This document shows, in pieces, positions 1-7,161 of a stretch of DNA of 32,109 nucleotides (position 1 is its first letter; every line of letters starts with the position of its first letter). The position numbers and the translations under genes were made by a program. This stretch comes from Polaromonas sp. AET17H-212 (GTDB taxonomy: Bacteria > Pseudomonadota > Gammaproteobacteria > Burkholderiales > Burkholderiaceae_C): assembly GCF_002379085.1 (NCBI RefSeq), contig NZ_NBZW01000038.1, positions 1-32,109 on the forward strand, given 5' to 3'. The notes beneath the pieces are model-generated. The model ran no database searches. It saw only the letters and a program-made list of their open reading frames with translations, and had not been told where the DNA came from.

Positions 1-248
<248 letters not shown>

Positions 249-273
249 TTCGCTCCACATTTAAGGAATTACC

Positions 274-588
274 ATGGCTACCAAGCAAAAAATCCGTATC
301 CGCCTGAAGGCGTTTGACTACAAACTGATCGACCAGTCGGCCGCCGAGATTGTGGATACTGCCAAGCGCACCGGCGCGATCGTCAAGGGCCCCGTGCCCC
401 TGCCGACCCGCATGAAGCGTTTTGACATCCTGCGTTCACCCCACGTCAACAAGACGAGTCGCGACCAGCTGGAAATCCGCACGCACCAGCGCCTGATGGA
501 CATCGTTGACCCAACGGACAAAACCGTTGACGCGTTGATGAAGCTCGATCTGCCCGCCGGTGTGGACGTCGAAATCAAGCTGCAGTAA
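274..588 (+). CDS. rpsJ: 30S ribosomal protein S10
   Basis: This 104-residue protein has the normal S10 length and begins MATKQKIRIRLKAFDY, ending DVEIKLQ. S10 sits in the 30S head and, with NusB, also serves in transcription antitermination. AAGGA lies a few bases before the ATG. It is 25 bp after tuf, so it can be transcribed from the tuf side. A 204-bp gap then separates it from rplC. That gap is much larger than elsewhere in this operon, where neighbours overlap or lie at most 24 bp apart, and it holds a promoter candidate. Confidence 0.98.
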   Translation: MATKQKIRIRLKAFDYKLIDQSAAEIVDTAKRTGAIVKGPVPLPTRMKRFDILRSPHVNKTSRDQLEIRTHQRLMDIVDPTDKTVDALMKLDLPAGVDVEIKLQ

Positions 589-639
589 GCAAGAAGCGGG
601 GGTCGGGCGAAAGCCGGAGCCCCAAAAAAACAGGTTTCA

Positions 640-676
640 GCGCGGATTTGCCAACATGGCAAGTCCGCGCTATACT
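640..676 (+). promoter_or_regulatory. Sigma-70-like promoter inside a palindrome, before rplC
   Basis: TTGCCA (648-653) and TATACT (671-676) are separated by exactly 17 bp, a good -35/-10 pair. The same bases form an inverted repeat: GCGCGGA (640-646) pairs with TCCGCGC (664-670), and TTGCCA (648-653) pairs with TGGCAA (657-662). There is one mismatch (647/663) and a 3-nt centre. Transcription would start near 683 and give a leader of about 110 nt before rplC. No T-run follows the palindrome, so it is not a standard terminator. Promoter function is inferred. Confidence 0.6.
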
Positions 677-792
677 CTTGGGCTGTCCTGAACATGCTGT
701 GCATGGCTGGGGCGGTTTTATTAACAGTCTTTCACATCAAAACGTCTGCGGCCAATTGAAGTCGCAGCGGTGGAAGTTACGGAGAAAAAAGC

Positions 793-1473
793 ATGAGTCT
801 GAGCAACTCCCTCGGGTTGCTGGGCCGCAAGGTGGGCATGATGCGTCTGTTCACTGATGATGGGGATACCGTTCCTGTCACAGTGGTAGATGTGTCTAAC
901 AACCGTGTGACCCAGGTGAAAACCCAAGCAAACGACGGCTACGATGCCCTGCAAGTGGCATTTGGTGCGCGCAAAGCGTCGCGTATCACCAAGCCGGCCG
1001 CTGGCCACCTTGCGAAAGCAGGCGTTGAAGCCGGTGAAATCCTGAAAGAATTCCGCGTGACGGCTGACGTCGCAGGCAAATATGCTGCCGGCACTGTTGT
1101 GCCTGCCGCTGACGTGTTTGCAGTCGGTCAAAAGGTGGATGTGCAGGGTACTTCCATTGGTAAAGGCTTTGCCGGCACCATCAAGCGTCACAAGATGAGC
1201 TCGCAGCGCGCGTCGCACGGTAACAGCCGTTCGCACAACGTTCCCGGCTCCATCGGTATGGCGCAGGATCCCGGTCGCGTGTTTCCCGGTAAACGCATGA
1301 CGGGCCACCTCGGTGACGTCACCAAGACCACACAAAACCTCGACATCGTGCGCATTGACGAAGCCCGTCAGCTGCTGATGATTCGCGGCGCCGTGCCTGG
1401 TTCCAAAGGTGGTTTTGTGACGGTTCGCGCCGCCATCAAGGCCAAACCAACCGCTGCCAAAGGAGCGAACTGA
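793..1473 (+). CDS. rplC: 50S ribosomal protein L3
   Basis: L3 nucleates 23S rRNA assembly and reaches toward the peptidyl-transferase centre. The 226 residues include the N-terminal LGLLGRKVGM segment and the internal loop around SHGNSRSHNVPGSIGMAQDP, both family hallmarks. It is about 17 residues longer than the E. coli protein. GGAG (781-784) lies 8 nt before the ATG. The stop TGA shares one base with the rplD start (TGATG), so the two are translationally coupled. It is the first gene after the internal promoter candidate. Confidence 0.98.
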   Translation: MSLSNSLGLLGRKVGMMRLFTDDGDTVPVTVVDVSNNRVTQVKTQANDGYDALQVAFGARKASRITKPAAGHLAKAGVEAGEILKEFRVTADVAGKYAAGTVVPAADVFAVGQKVDVQGTSIGKGFAGTIKRHKMSSQRASHGNSRSHNVPGSIGMAQDPGRVFPGKRMTGHLGDVTKTTQNLDIVRIDEARQLLMIRGAVPGSKGGFVTVRAAIKAKPTAAKGAN

Positions 1474-2093
1474 TGCAGGTCGAACTCCTGAATGACCAGG
1501 GTCTGGCTTCGTCCAAAGTGGACGTGCCCGATACCGTTTTTGGTCGCGAATACAACGAAAGCCTGATTCACCAGGTGGTCGTGGCCTTCCAGGCCAACGC
1601 CCGCCAGGGAACGCGTGCCCAGAAAGACCGTGAGCAGGTCAAGCACTCGACGAAAAAGCCGTTCAAGCAAAAGGGTACTGGCCGCGCTCGCGCCGGTATG
1701 ACTTCTTCCCCGCTGTGGCGCGGAGGCGGTCGCATTTTCCCGAACATGCCTGACGAAAACTTCACGCAGAAAATCAACAAGAAGATGTATCGCGCCGGCA
1801 TGGCTTCGATCTTCTCCCAGTTGGCACGTGAAGGCCGCTTGGCTGTGGTGGACTCGCTGACCGTGGATTCGCCCAAGACGAAAGTCCTGGCCGACAAATT
1901 CAAGGCCATGAACCTCAAATCGGTGCTGGTCATCGCTGACGAGGTTGACGAAAACCTGTACCTGGCTTCACGCAATCTGGTGAACATTCTTGTGGTTGAA
2001 CCCCGCTACGCGGATCCGCTGTCGCTGGTTCACTACAAAAAGGTTCTGGTCACCAAGGCTGCCATGGACAAACTCAAGGAGATGTTTGCATGA
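1473..2093 (+). CDS. rplD: 50S ribosomal protein L4
   Basis: L4 binds 23S rRNA and lines the exit tunnel with an extended loop. In enterobacteria it also represses the S10 operon by binding the leader. The 206-residue protein carries the characteristic basic loop KPFKQKGTGRARAG followed by SPLWRGGGRIFPN. Length matches the family (about 200-207). It overlaps rplC by 1 nt and rplW by 4 nt (ATGA). Whether L4 autoregulates here cannot be read from the sequence. The obvious place for such control would be the leader before rplC. Confidence 0.98.
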   Translation: MQVELLNDQGLASSKVDVPDTVFGREYNESLIHQVVVAFQANARQGTRAQKDREQVKHSTKKPFKQKGTGRARAGMTSSPLWRGGGRIFPNMPDENFTQKINKKMYRAGMASIFSQLAREGRLAVVDSLTVDSPKTKVLADKFKAMNLKSVLVIADEVDENLYLASRNLVNILVVEPRYADPLSLVHYKKVLVTKAAMDKLKEMFA

Positions 2094-2416
2094 GCGCCGT
2101 GAACACCAAACCAAAATTTGACGAAGGCCGCCTGATGCAGGTGCTGGTCGCCCCCATCGTGTCTGAAAAGGCAACCATGGTCGCGGACAAATCCAACGCC
2201 GTGCTGTTCAAGGTCCTGCAGGACGCCACCAAACCCGAAATCAAGGCCGCTGTGGAATTGATGTTCAAGGTGGACGTCAAGGCCGTTTCTGTACTCAACC
2301 AAAAAGGCAAGACCAAGCGTTTTGGCAAATCCACTGGCCGTCGGGACAACATCCGTAAAGCCTATGTGACGCTGAAGCCCGGTCAAGAGCTGAACATCGG
2401 TGGGGAGGCTGCGTAA
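2090..2416 (+). CDS. rplW: 50S ribosomal protein L23
   Basis: L23 lies at the tunnel exit and docks trigger factor and SRP. The 108-residue sequence has the family start LMQVLVAPIVSEKATM and the loop GKTKRFGKSTGRRDN. It is slightly longer than the E. coli protein because of a short N-terminal MSAVNTKPKFDEG lead. The start overlaps the rplD stop by 4 nt, and only 2 nt separate it from rplB. Confidence 0.98.
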   Translation: MSAVNTKPKFDEGRLMQVLVAPIVSEKATMVADKSNAVLFKVLQDATKPEIKAAVELMFKVDVKAVSVLNQKGKTKRFGKSTGRRDNIRKAYVTLKPGQELNIGGEAA

Positions 2417-2418
2417 TC

Positions 2419-3243
2419 ATGGCTGTCATCAAAATGAAACCCACCTCTCCCGGCATGCGCGGGATGGTGAAGATTTCCCGGGATCACCTGCACAAGGGTG
2501 AGCCTTACGCGCCGCTGCTGGAGCCACAATTCCAGAAAGCCGGCCGTAACAACAACGGGCACATCACGACGCGCCACAAAGGCGGCGGTCACAAGCACCA
2601 CTACCGTGTGGTGGACTTCAAGCGCAACAAGGACGCCATTCCGGCCAAGGTCGAACGTATCGAGTACGACCCCAACCGCACGGCCCACATTGCGCTGATC
2701 TGCTACGCCGACGGCGAGCGTGCCTACATCATTGCCCCCCGCGGCCTTGAAGTTGGCGCCACGCTGGTCAGCGGTGCCGAGGCCCCGATCCGCGTCGGCA
2801 ATACCCTGCCGATCCGCAACATTCCGGTGGGCTCGACGATTCACTGCATCGAGATGCAAATTGGCAAGGGCGCGCAGATTGCACGTTCGGCCGGTACATC
2901 GGCGACGCTGCTGGCTCGTGAAGGCATCTACGCCCAGGTGCGCATGCGCTCCGGCGAAGTCCGCAAGATCCACGTTGAATGCCGCGCCACGATTGGCGAG
3001 GTGGCCAACGAAGAGCACAGCCTGCGCCGTCTGGGCAAGGCCGGTGTCAAGCGCTGGATGGGTATCCGCCCGACCGTTCGCGGTGTGGTGATGAACCCGG
3101 TCGACCACCCGCACGGTGGTGGCGAAGGCAAGACCGGCGAAGGTCGCCATCCTGTCGATCCATGGGGTAACCTGACCAAAGGCTACCGCACCCGCAACAA
3201 CAAGCGCACGCAAGTGATGATTGTTTCGCGTCGCAAGAAGTAA
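2419..3243 (+). CDS. rplB: 50S ribosomal protein L2
   Basis: L2 is a universally conserved 23S-binding protein needed for subunit association and peptidyl transfer. The 274-residue product matches the normal length (273 in E. coli). It shows the conserved MNPVDHPHGGGEGKTGEGRH segment near the C-terminus, which holds the histidine tied to peptidyl-transferase activity, and a basic tail ending SRRKK. It lies 2 nt after rplW and 9 nt before rpsS. Confidence 0.98.
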   Translation: MAVIKMKPTSPGMRGMVKISRDHLHKGEPYAPLLEPQFQKAGRNNNGHITTRHKGGGHKHHYRVVDFKRNKDAIPAKVERIEYDPNRTAHIALICYADGERAYIIAPRGLEVGATLVSGAEAPIRVGNTLPIRNIPVGSTIHCIEMQIGKGAQIARSAGTSATLLAREGIYAQVRMRSGEVRKIHVECRATIGEVANEEHSLRRLGKAGVKRWMGIRPTVRGVVMNPVDHPHGGGEGKTGEGRHPVDPWGNLTKGYRTRNNKRTQVMIVSRRKK

Positions 3244-3252
3244 GGCCAGGAA

Positions 3253-3531
3253 ATGACACGTTCACTCAAAAAAGGTCCCTTTGTCGACCAGCACCTGGTA
3301 GCCAAGGCTGATAAAGCCGTTACCAATAAAGACAAAAAGCCGATCAAGACCTGGTCGCGCCGCTCCATGATCCTGCCCGAGTTCATCGGCCTGACCATCG
3401 CCGTGCACAACGGCAAGCAGCACGTCCCTGTCTACATCACCGATCAAATGGTTGGCCACAAGCTGGGCGAGTTCGCACTCACCCGGACTTTCAAAGGTCA
3501 TCCGGCTGACAAAAAAGTTGTGAGAAAGTAA
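3253..3531 (+). CDS. rpsS: 30S ribosomal protein S19
   Basis: S19 forms part of the 30S head and a bridge near the A-site tRNA. The 92-residue protein begins MTRSLKKGPFVDQHL and has the family segment KTWSRRSMILPEFIG and then GHKLGEF. Length equals that of E. coli S19. AGGA lies just before the start. Gaps to both neighbours are 9 nt. Confidence 0.98.
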   Translation: MTRSLKKGPFVDQHLVAKADKAVTNKDKKPIKTWSRRSMILPEFIGLTIAVHNGKQHVPVYITDQMVGHKLGEFALTRTFKGHPADKKVVRK

Positions 3532-3540
3532 GGAAAGACC

Positions 3541-3870
3541 ATGGAAACACGTGCAACCCTCCGGGGCGTTCGTCTGTCGGTCGACAAGGGCCGTCTGGTC
3601 GCTGACCTGATCCGCGGCAAAAAAGTGGATCAGGCGCTCAACATCTTGACCTTCACGCAGAAAAAAGCTGCCGGAATCATCAAGAAGGTTGTTGAGTCGG
3701 CTATCGCCAACGCTGAACACAACGATGGCGCCGACATCGACGAACTGAAGGTGAAAACCATCTACGTCGAACAGGGCACCACGCTCAAGCGTTTCTCGGC
3801 GCGCGCCAAGGGCCGCGGCAACCGTATCAGCAAGCCCACGTGCCATGTGTACGTTGTGGTTGGCAATTAA
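3541..3870 (+). CDS. rplV: 50S ribosomal protein L22
   Basis: L22 binds 23S rRNA and contributes a beta-hairpin to the exit tunnel. The 109 residues start METRATLRGVRLSVDKGRL and end in the conserved KGRGNRISKPTCHVYVVV, the strand leading from the tunnel loop. Length matches the family. AAGGAAAG precedes the ATG at good spacing. Confidence 0.98.
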   Translation: METRATLRGVRLSVDKGRLVADLIRGKKVDQALNILTFTQKKAAGIIKKVVESAIANAEHNDGADIDELKVKTIYVEQGTTLKRFSARAKGRGNRISKPTCHVYVVVGN

Positions 3871-3885
3871 GAAGGCAGACAGGAT

Positions 3886-4803
3886 ATGGGACAAAAAATC
3901 AACCCAACCGGGTTCCGCCTTGCCATCAGCCGTAACTGGTCCAGCCGCTGGTACGCGAGCAACAAAGACTTCGCCGGCATGCTGGCCGAGGACATCAAGG
4001 TTCGCGAGTATCTGAAAGCCAAGCTGAAGAACGCCGCGGTGTCGCGCGTTCTGATCGAGCGCCCCGCCAAGAACGCCCGCATCACGATTTACTCGGCACG
4101 TCCGGGCGTGGTGATCGGCAAAAAAGGCGAGGACATCGAGAACCTCAAGAAAGAACTGAGCCGCCAGCTGGGCGTGCCGGTCGCCGTGAACATCGAAGAA
4201 GTTCGCAAGCCTGAAATTGATGCCAAGCTGATCGCAGACAGCATCACCCAGCAGCTTGAAAAACGCATCATGTTCCGCCGTGCGATGAAGCGCGCCATGC
4301 AAAACGCCATGCGTCTGGGTGCCCTGGGCATCAAGATCATGTCGTCGGGCCGCCTCAACGGCATTGAAATCGCTCGTTGCGAGTGGTACCGCGAAGGTCG
4401 CGTGCCCCTTCACACCCTGCGCGCCGACATCGACTACGGCACCTCTGAAGCCAAGACCACCTATGGTGTGATCGGCGTCAAGGTCTGGGTCTACAAGGGC
4501 GACACCCTGGGCCGCGGCGATTCGCCGGGCGCCCGTCTGGATGCCGCACCTTCCGATGAAGAACGCAAGCCGCGCGGCCCGCGTCGCGATGCACGTCCTG
4601 GCGACCGCACGGACCGTCCGTCCGCACCCCGTGGAGCCGCACGCCCAGCGCGCGGTCCTGTCGGTGGCGTGAACACGGCCCCTGCGGATGGCAGCGACAA
4701 ACCGGCTGAAGCTACCCCTGGTAGCGACGCCCCGAAAACCACCGTTAAGCGCGTCCGCAAAGCCGCGCCAGCTGCAGCAGCTGACGGTGCCAAGACCGAG
4801 TAA
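3886..4803 (+). CDS. rpsC: 30S ribosomal protein S3 with a long C-terminal tail
   Basis: S3 lies at the mRNA entry channel and belongs to the ribosomal helicase. The core runs from MGQKINPTGFRLAI to about residue 210, with a type-2 KH domain whose GKKG loop is at residues 78-81 and the conserved GVIGVKVWVYKGD near 194-206. The product is 305 residues against 233 in E. coli. The extra part (about 211-305) is low-complexity, rich in Arg, Pro, Ala, Gly and Asp, and predicted disordered. Such tails occur in other betaproteobacteria; their role is not established. It sits 15 nt after rplV and 24 nt before rplP. Confidence 0.97.
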   Translation: MGQKINPTGFRLAISRNWSSRWYASNKDFAGMLAEDIKVREYLKAKLKNAAVSRVLIERPAKNARITIYSARPGVVIGKKGEDIENLKKELSRQLGVPVAVNIEEVRKPEIDAKLIADSITQQLEKRIMFRRAMKRAMQNAMRLGALGIKIMSSGRLNGIEIARCEWYREGRVPLHTLRADIDYGTSEAKTTYGVIGVKVWVYKGDTLGRGDSPGARLDAAPSDEERKPRGPRRDARPGDRTDRPSAPRGAARPARGPVGGVNTAPADGSDKPAEATPGSDAPKTTVKRVRKAAPAAAADGAKTE

Positions 4804-4827
4804 TCGGTCTAACTACGGAGAATACAA

Positions 4828-5244
4828 ATGCTGCAACCCGCTCGCAGAAAATATCGCAAAGAGCAAAAAGGCCGCAACACCGGCATCGCCACACGAGGCA
4901 ACTCGGTGGCATTCGGTGATTTCGGTCTGAAGTGTACCGACCGCGGTCGCCTCACTGCTCGTCAAATCGAAGCCGCACGTCGTGCGATTTCCCGTCACGT
5001 CAAACGTGGCGGCCGTATCTGGATCCGTGTCTTCCCGGACAAGCCGATTTCCCAAAAGCCTGCTGAAGTGCGTATGGGTAACGGTAAAGGCAATCCAGAG
5101 TACTACGTGGCTGAAATCCAGCCCGGCAAGATCGTTTTTGAAATCGTCGGTGTGCCTGAAGAGCTGGCCCGCGAAGCGTTCCGTTTGGCATCTGCCAAGC
5201 TGCCGCTGCGCACCACCTTCGTCAGCCGCATGATTGGCCAGTAA
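4828..5244 (+). CDS. rplP: 50S ribosomal protein L16
   Basis: L16 organises the A-site tRNA binding region of the large subunit. The 138-residue protein begins MLQPARRKYRKEQKGRNTG and contains GDFGLKCTDRGRLTARQIEAARRAI and RVFPDKPISQKPAEVRMGNGKG. These are family hallmarks, with the arginine-containing RMGKGKG-type loop present as RMGNGKG. ACGGAGA precedes the ATG. Only 12 nt separate its stop from the preferred rpmC start. Confidence 0.98.
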   Translation: MLQPARRKYRKEQKGRNTGIATRGNSVAFGDFGLKCTDRGRLTARQIEAARRAISRHVKRGGRIWIRVFPDKPISQKPAEVRMGNGKGNPEYYVAEIQPGKIVFEIVGVPEELAREAFRLASAKLPLRTTFVSRMIGQ

Positions 5245-5256
5245 GGGGAAATGACC

Positions 5257-5463
5257 ATGACCAAATCTACTGAACTGCGCAAAAAAGACGTTGCCGGCCT
5301 GCAAACCGAAGTCAAAGAGCTGCAAAAAGCCCACTTTGGCCTGCGCATGCAAAAAGCCACGCAACAACTCACCAACACCGCCACGCTGCGTTCTGCGCGT
5401 CGTGACATCGCTCGTGCCAAAACCATTCTGGCCGAGACCATCGTCAAGCAAGGAGCGAAATAA
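5257..5463 (+). CDS. rpmC: 50S ribosomal protein L29
   Basis: L29 lies near the exit tunnel beside L23. ATG codons occur in frame at 5251 and 5257. AAGGGG (5243-5248) is only 2 nt from the first but 8 nt from the second, so 5257 is the better start and gives 68 residues beginning MTKSTELRKKDV. The segment QKAHFGLRMQKATQQL is typical of L29. The stop TAA overlaps the rpsQ ATG by one base (TAATG). Confidence 0.95.
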   Translation: MTKSTELRKKDVAGLQTEVKELQKAHFGLRMQKATQQLTNTATLRSARRDIARAKTILAETIVKQGAK

Positions 5464-5732
5464 TGACGGAAGCTAAAAAATCCCTCAAGCGCACCCTGGT
5501 TGGCCGTGTGGTCAGCGACAAGCGCGCGAAAACGGTGACGGTGCTGGTTGAGCGTCGTGTCAAGCACGAGCTGTACGGCAAAATCGTGTCCCTGTCGAGC
5601 AAGTACCACGCCCATGACGAAAAGGGCGAGTACAAGACGGGTGACCTGATCGAGATCACCGAAAGCCGCCCGATCTCCAAGACCAAGAACTGGGTTGTGA
5701 CCAAGTTGCTGGAAAAAGCTGCTGTGGTCTGA
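5463..5732 (+). CDS. rpsQ: 30S ribosomal protein S17
   Basis: S17 is an OB-fold primary binder of 16S rRNA. The 89 residues include the conserved LVGRVVSDKRAKTVTVLVER and the KYHAHDE and ESRPISKTKNW segments. It is the last gene of this S10-type operon and is followed 27 nt later by a strong terminator. In many bacteria rpsQ runs straight into rplN-rplX-rplE. Here the next gene is a peroxiredoxin. Confidence 0.98.
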   Translation: MTEAKKSLKRTLVGRVVSDKRAKTVTVLVERRVKHELYGKIVSLSSKYHAHDEKGEYKTGDLIEITESRPISKTKNWVVTKLLEKAAVV

Positions 5733-5759
5733 ACCTTTCGGGTTTGACCGCAAGTCATG

Positions 5760-5788
5760 AAAAACGGCCCACGATGTGGGCCGTTTTT
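5760..5788 (+). terminator. Intrinsic terminator of the S10-type operon
   Basis: A perfect 13-bp stem (5760-5772 with 5776-5788) closes on a 3-nt GAT loop. The GC core is cggcccac/gtgggccg and the stem ends in TTTTT. The A-run and T-run flanks make it potentially bidirectional. It follows the rpsQ stop by 27 nt. Confidence 0.93.
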
Positions 5789-5920
5789 GTTTCTGCTTTC
5801 ATCCGTCATCAGGGGTCACCCGTAGCATGCTGCGGGGCTTTCATCGGCCGCTCAACGACCTTGCCCGAATCGTTGAAAATGGTGGCTGTCCGTATTCACC
5901 CCCCTCATCCAGGAGACACC

Positions 5921-6427
5921 ATGATCAAAGTAGGCGATACCCTTCCCGCAGCCACGCTGATGGAATTTTCGGAAGTCGAAGGCAATGGCTGCAGCATTGG
6001 CCCCAATCCTGTCGACGTGACCAAGGCGACGGCCGGAAAAACCATTGCATTGTTTGCACTGCCTGGCGCGTACACGCCGACCTGCTCCGCCAAACACGTG
6101 CCGGGTTATGTCGAGAAATTCGACGAGCTCAAGGCCGCTGGTGTGGACGAGATCTGGTGCGTGAGTGTCAACGATGCTTTCGTGATGGGCGCCTGGGCGC
6201 GCGACCAGAAGACCGGCACCAAGGTCCGCATGCTGGCCGACGGCAGTGCAGATTTTGCCAAGGCCACGGGTTTGACGCTGGACCTGACCGCACGCGGCAT
6301 GGGCTTGCGCAGCAACCGCTACTCGATGCTGGTCAAGGACGGCAAAGTTGCCGCGTTGAACGTGGAAGGCCCCGGCAAGTTTGAAGTCAGCGACGCTGGC
6401 ACGCTGCTGGCGCAGGCCAAGGGCTGA
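5921..6427 (+). CDS. Peroxiredoxin, Prx5-type
   Basis: This 168-residue thiol peroxidase reduces hydrogen peroxide and organic hydroperoxides. It has the family signature PGAYTPTCS, with the peroxidatic cysteine at about residue 55, and other cysteines at 24 and 80. The C-terminal part has the Prx5-like GLRSNRYSML and GKVAALNVEGPGKFEVSDA. The frame is open farther upstream, but AGGAG lies 5 nt before the ATG at 5921 and homologues start at this point. There is no signal peptide, so it is cytoplasmic. A terminator stands on each side, so it is probably a single-gene transcript. The reductant (glutathione/glutaredoxin or thioredoxin) cannot be read from the sequence. Confidence 0.93.
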   Translation: MIKVGDTLPAATLMEFSEVEGNGCSIGPNPVDVTKATAGKTIALFALPGAYTPTCSAKHVPGYVEKFDELKAAGVDEIWCVSVNDAFVMGAWARDQKTGTKVRMLADGSADFAKATGLTLDLTARGMGLRSNRYSMLVKDGKVAALNVEGPGKFEVSDAGTLLAQAKG

Positions 6428-6464
6428 TCCCCTGTCCGGGTTCGCCGGACTGCCTCCGTAGACA

Positions 6465-6497
6465 AGCCGCAGATTGCAGGATCTGCGGCTTTTTTTT
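6465..6497 (+). terminator. Intrinsic terminator after the peroxiredoxin gene
   Basis: A perfect 10-bp stem, AGCCGCAGAT (6465-6474) with ATCTGCGGCT (6481-6490), has a 6-nt loop and is followed by a run of T to 6497. It lies 37 nt after the stop codon. Confidence 0.92.
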
Positions 6498-6529
6498 GGG
6501 GCTGCCGACGTGTGAACTTTTACTCGGAT

Positions 6530-6584
6530 GCTATTAAAAAAGGAGCTGCTTACGCCCGTTCAATAAGGGCTGCAACCTGATTCT
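6530..6584 (+). repeat. Dispersed extragenic repeat, family 1, copy A
   Basis: A 55-nt element starts GCTATTAAAAAAGGAGCTGC. It aligns without gaps to 31801-31855 (36 of 55 bases the same) and shares its first 17 bases exactly with 10003-10019. Its right end overlaps the TAG stop of the minus-strand acetyltransferase gene (6583-6585). GCTATT/AGCT-type repeats of this kind are known to be widespread between genes in Comamonadaceae; assignment to that family is from memory. Confidence 0.7.
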
Positions 6585-7080
6585 ATTGCAAATCCGCCTT
6601 CAGGTAGTGAGCGCCCGCTATCGGGTTGTGGTAGTAGGGCGGGATGTCCTTGAAGCCCAGATCTTCGTACAGTGCCCGCGCCGCCTCCATGTCGTTGAGG
6701 GTGTCAAGCAGGACGCTGTGGTAACCCGCGATGCGCGCGGCGTCCAGCACCGCTTCGGCGAGTTGCCGTCCCAGCCCGAGGCCGCGAAAGCCCTGGCGCA
6801 CATACAGGCGTTTCATCTCGCAGGCGTTGGGGTAGTCCACCGTCTCCAGCGGCCGCATCGCGCAGCAACCGGCAATCTCGCCGTCCAGCAGGGCCAGCAG
6901 CAGGCAGCCCTGGGGCGGCGCATAGTCGCCCGGCAGGCCGGCCAGCTCGGCCTCGAAGTTCTGGAAGCAGAGGTCGACACCCAGCTGGTCGGCATACTCC
7001 TGGAAGATCAGGCGTGTGGCCGCCAGCTGTTCCGGCGTGGTTGGCGTGATGAACTCGAGGGTGGGAGAAGAGGCAGACAT
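6583..7080 (-). CDS. GNAT-family N-acetyltransferase
   Basis: The product is a 165-residue acetyl-CoA-dependent acetyltransferase with substrate unknown. The acetyl-CoA loop is visible at about residues 89-108 (MKRLYVRQGFRGLGLGRQLA, matching the R-x-x-G-x-G/A motif). The C-terminal LDTLNDMEAARALYEDLGF is the usual GNAT motif B region. ATG at 7080 is preferred. An in-frame GTG at 7122 would add 14 residues but has no better ribosome site. Its stop is inside repeat copy A. It lies 81 bp downstream of the cytochrome b561 gene on the same strand and might be co-transcribed with it. Confidence 0.85.
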   Translation of the reverse strand: MSASSPTLEFITPTTPEQLAATRLIFQEYADQLGVDLCFQNFEAELAGLPGDYAPPQGCLLLALLDGEIAGCCAMRPLETVDYPNACEMKRLYVRQGFRGLGLGRQLAEAVLDAARIAGYHSVLLDTLNDMEAARALYEDLGFKDIPPYYHNPIAGAHYLKADLQ

Positions 7081-7161
7081 GGCGGGTGAAGTCGAACCCA
7101 GTGTATCGGGATTTGCCGGCACCCCGGCCGGGACTTGCCCGGGTCTGCGTTACAGGCCGTG

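Noticed and set aside
597..630. Terminator after rpsJ
   Set aside because: A GGGC-GAAA-GCC hairpin is present but has mismatches farther out and is followed by A, not T, on the coding strand.
5744..5920. N-terminal extension of the peroxiredoxin frame
   Set aside because: It reads through the S10 terminator and has no family sequence. The ATG at 5921 has a good ribosome site.
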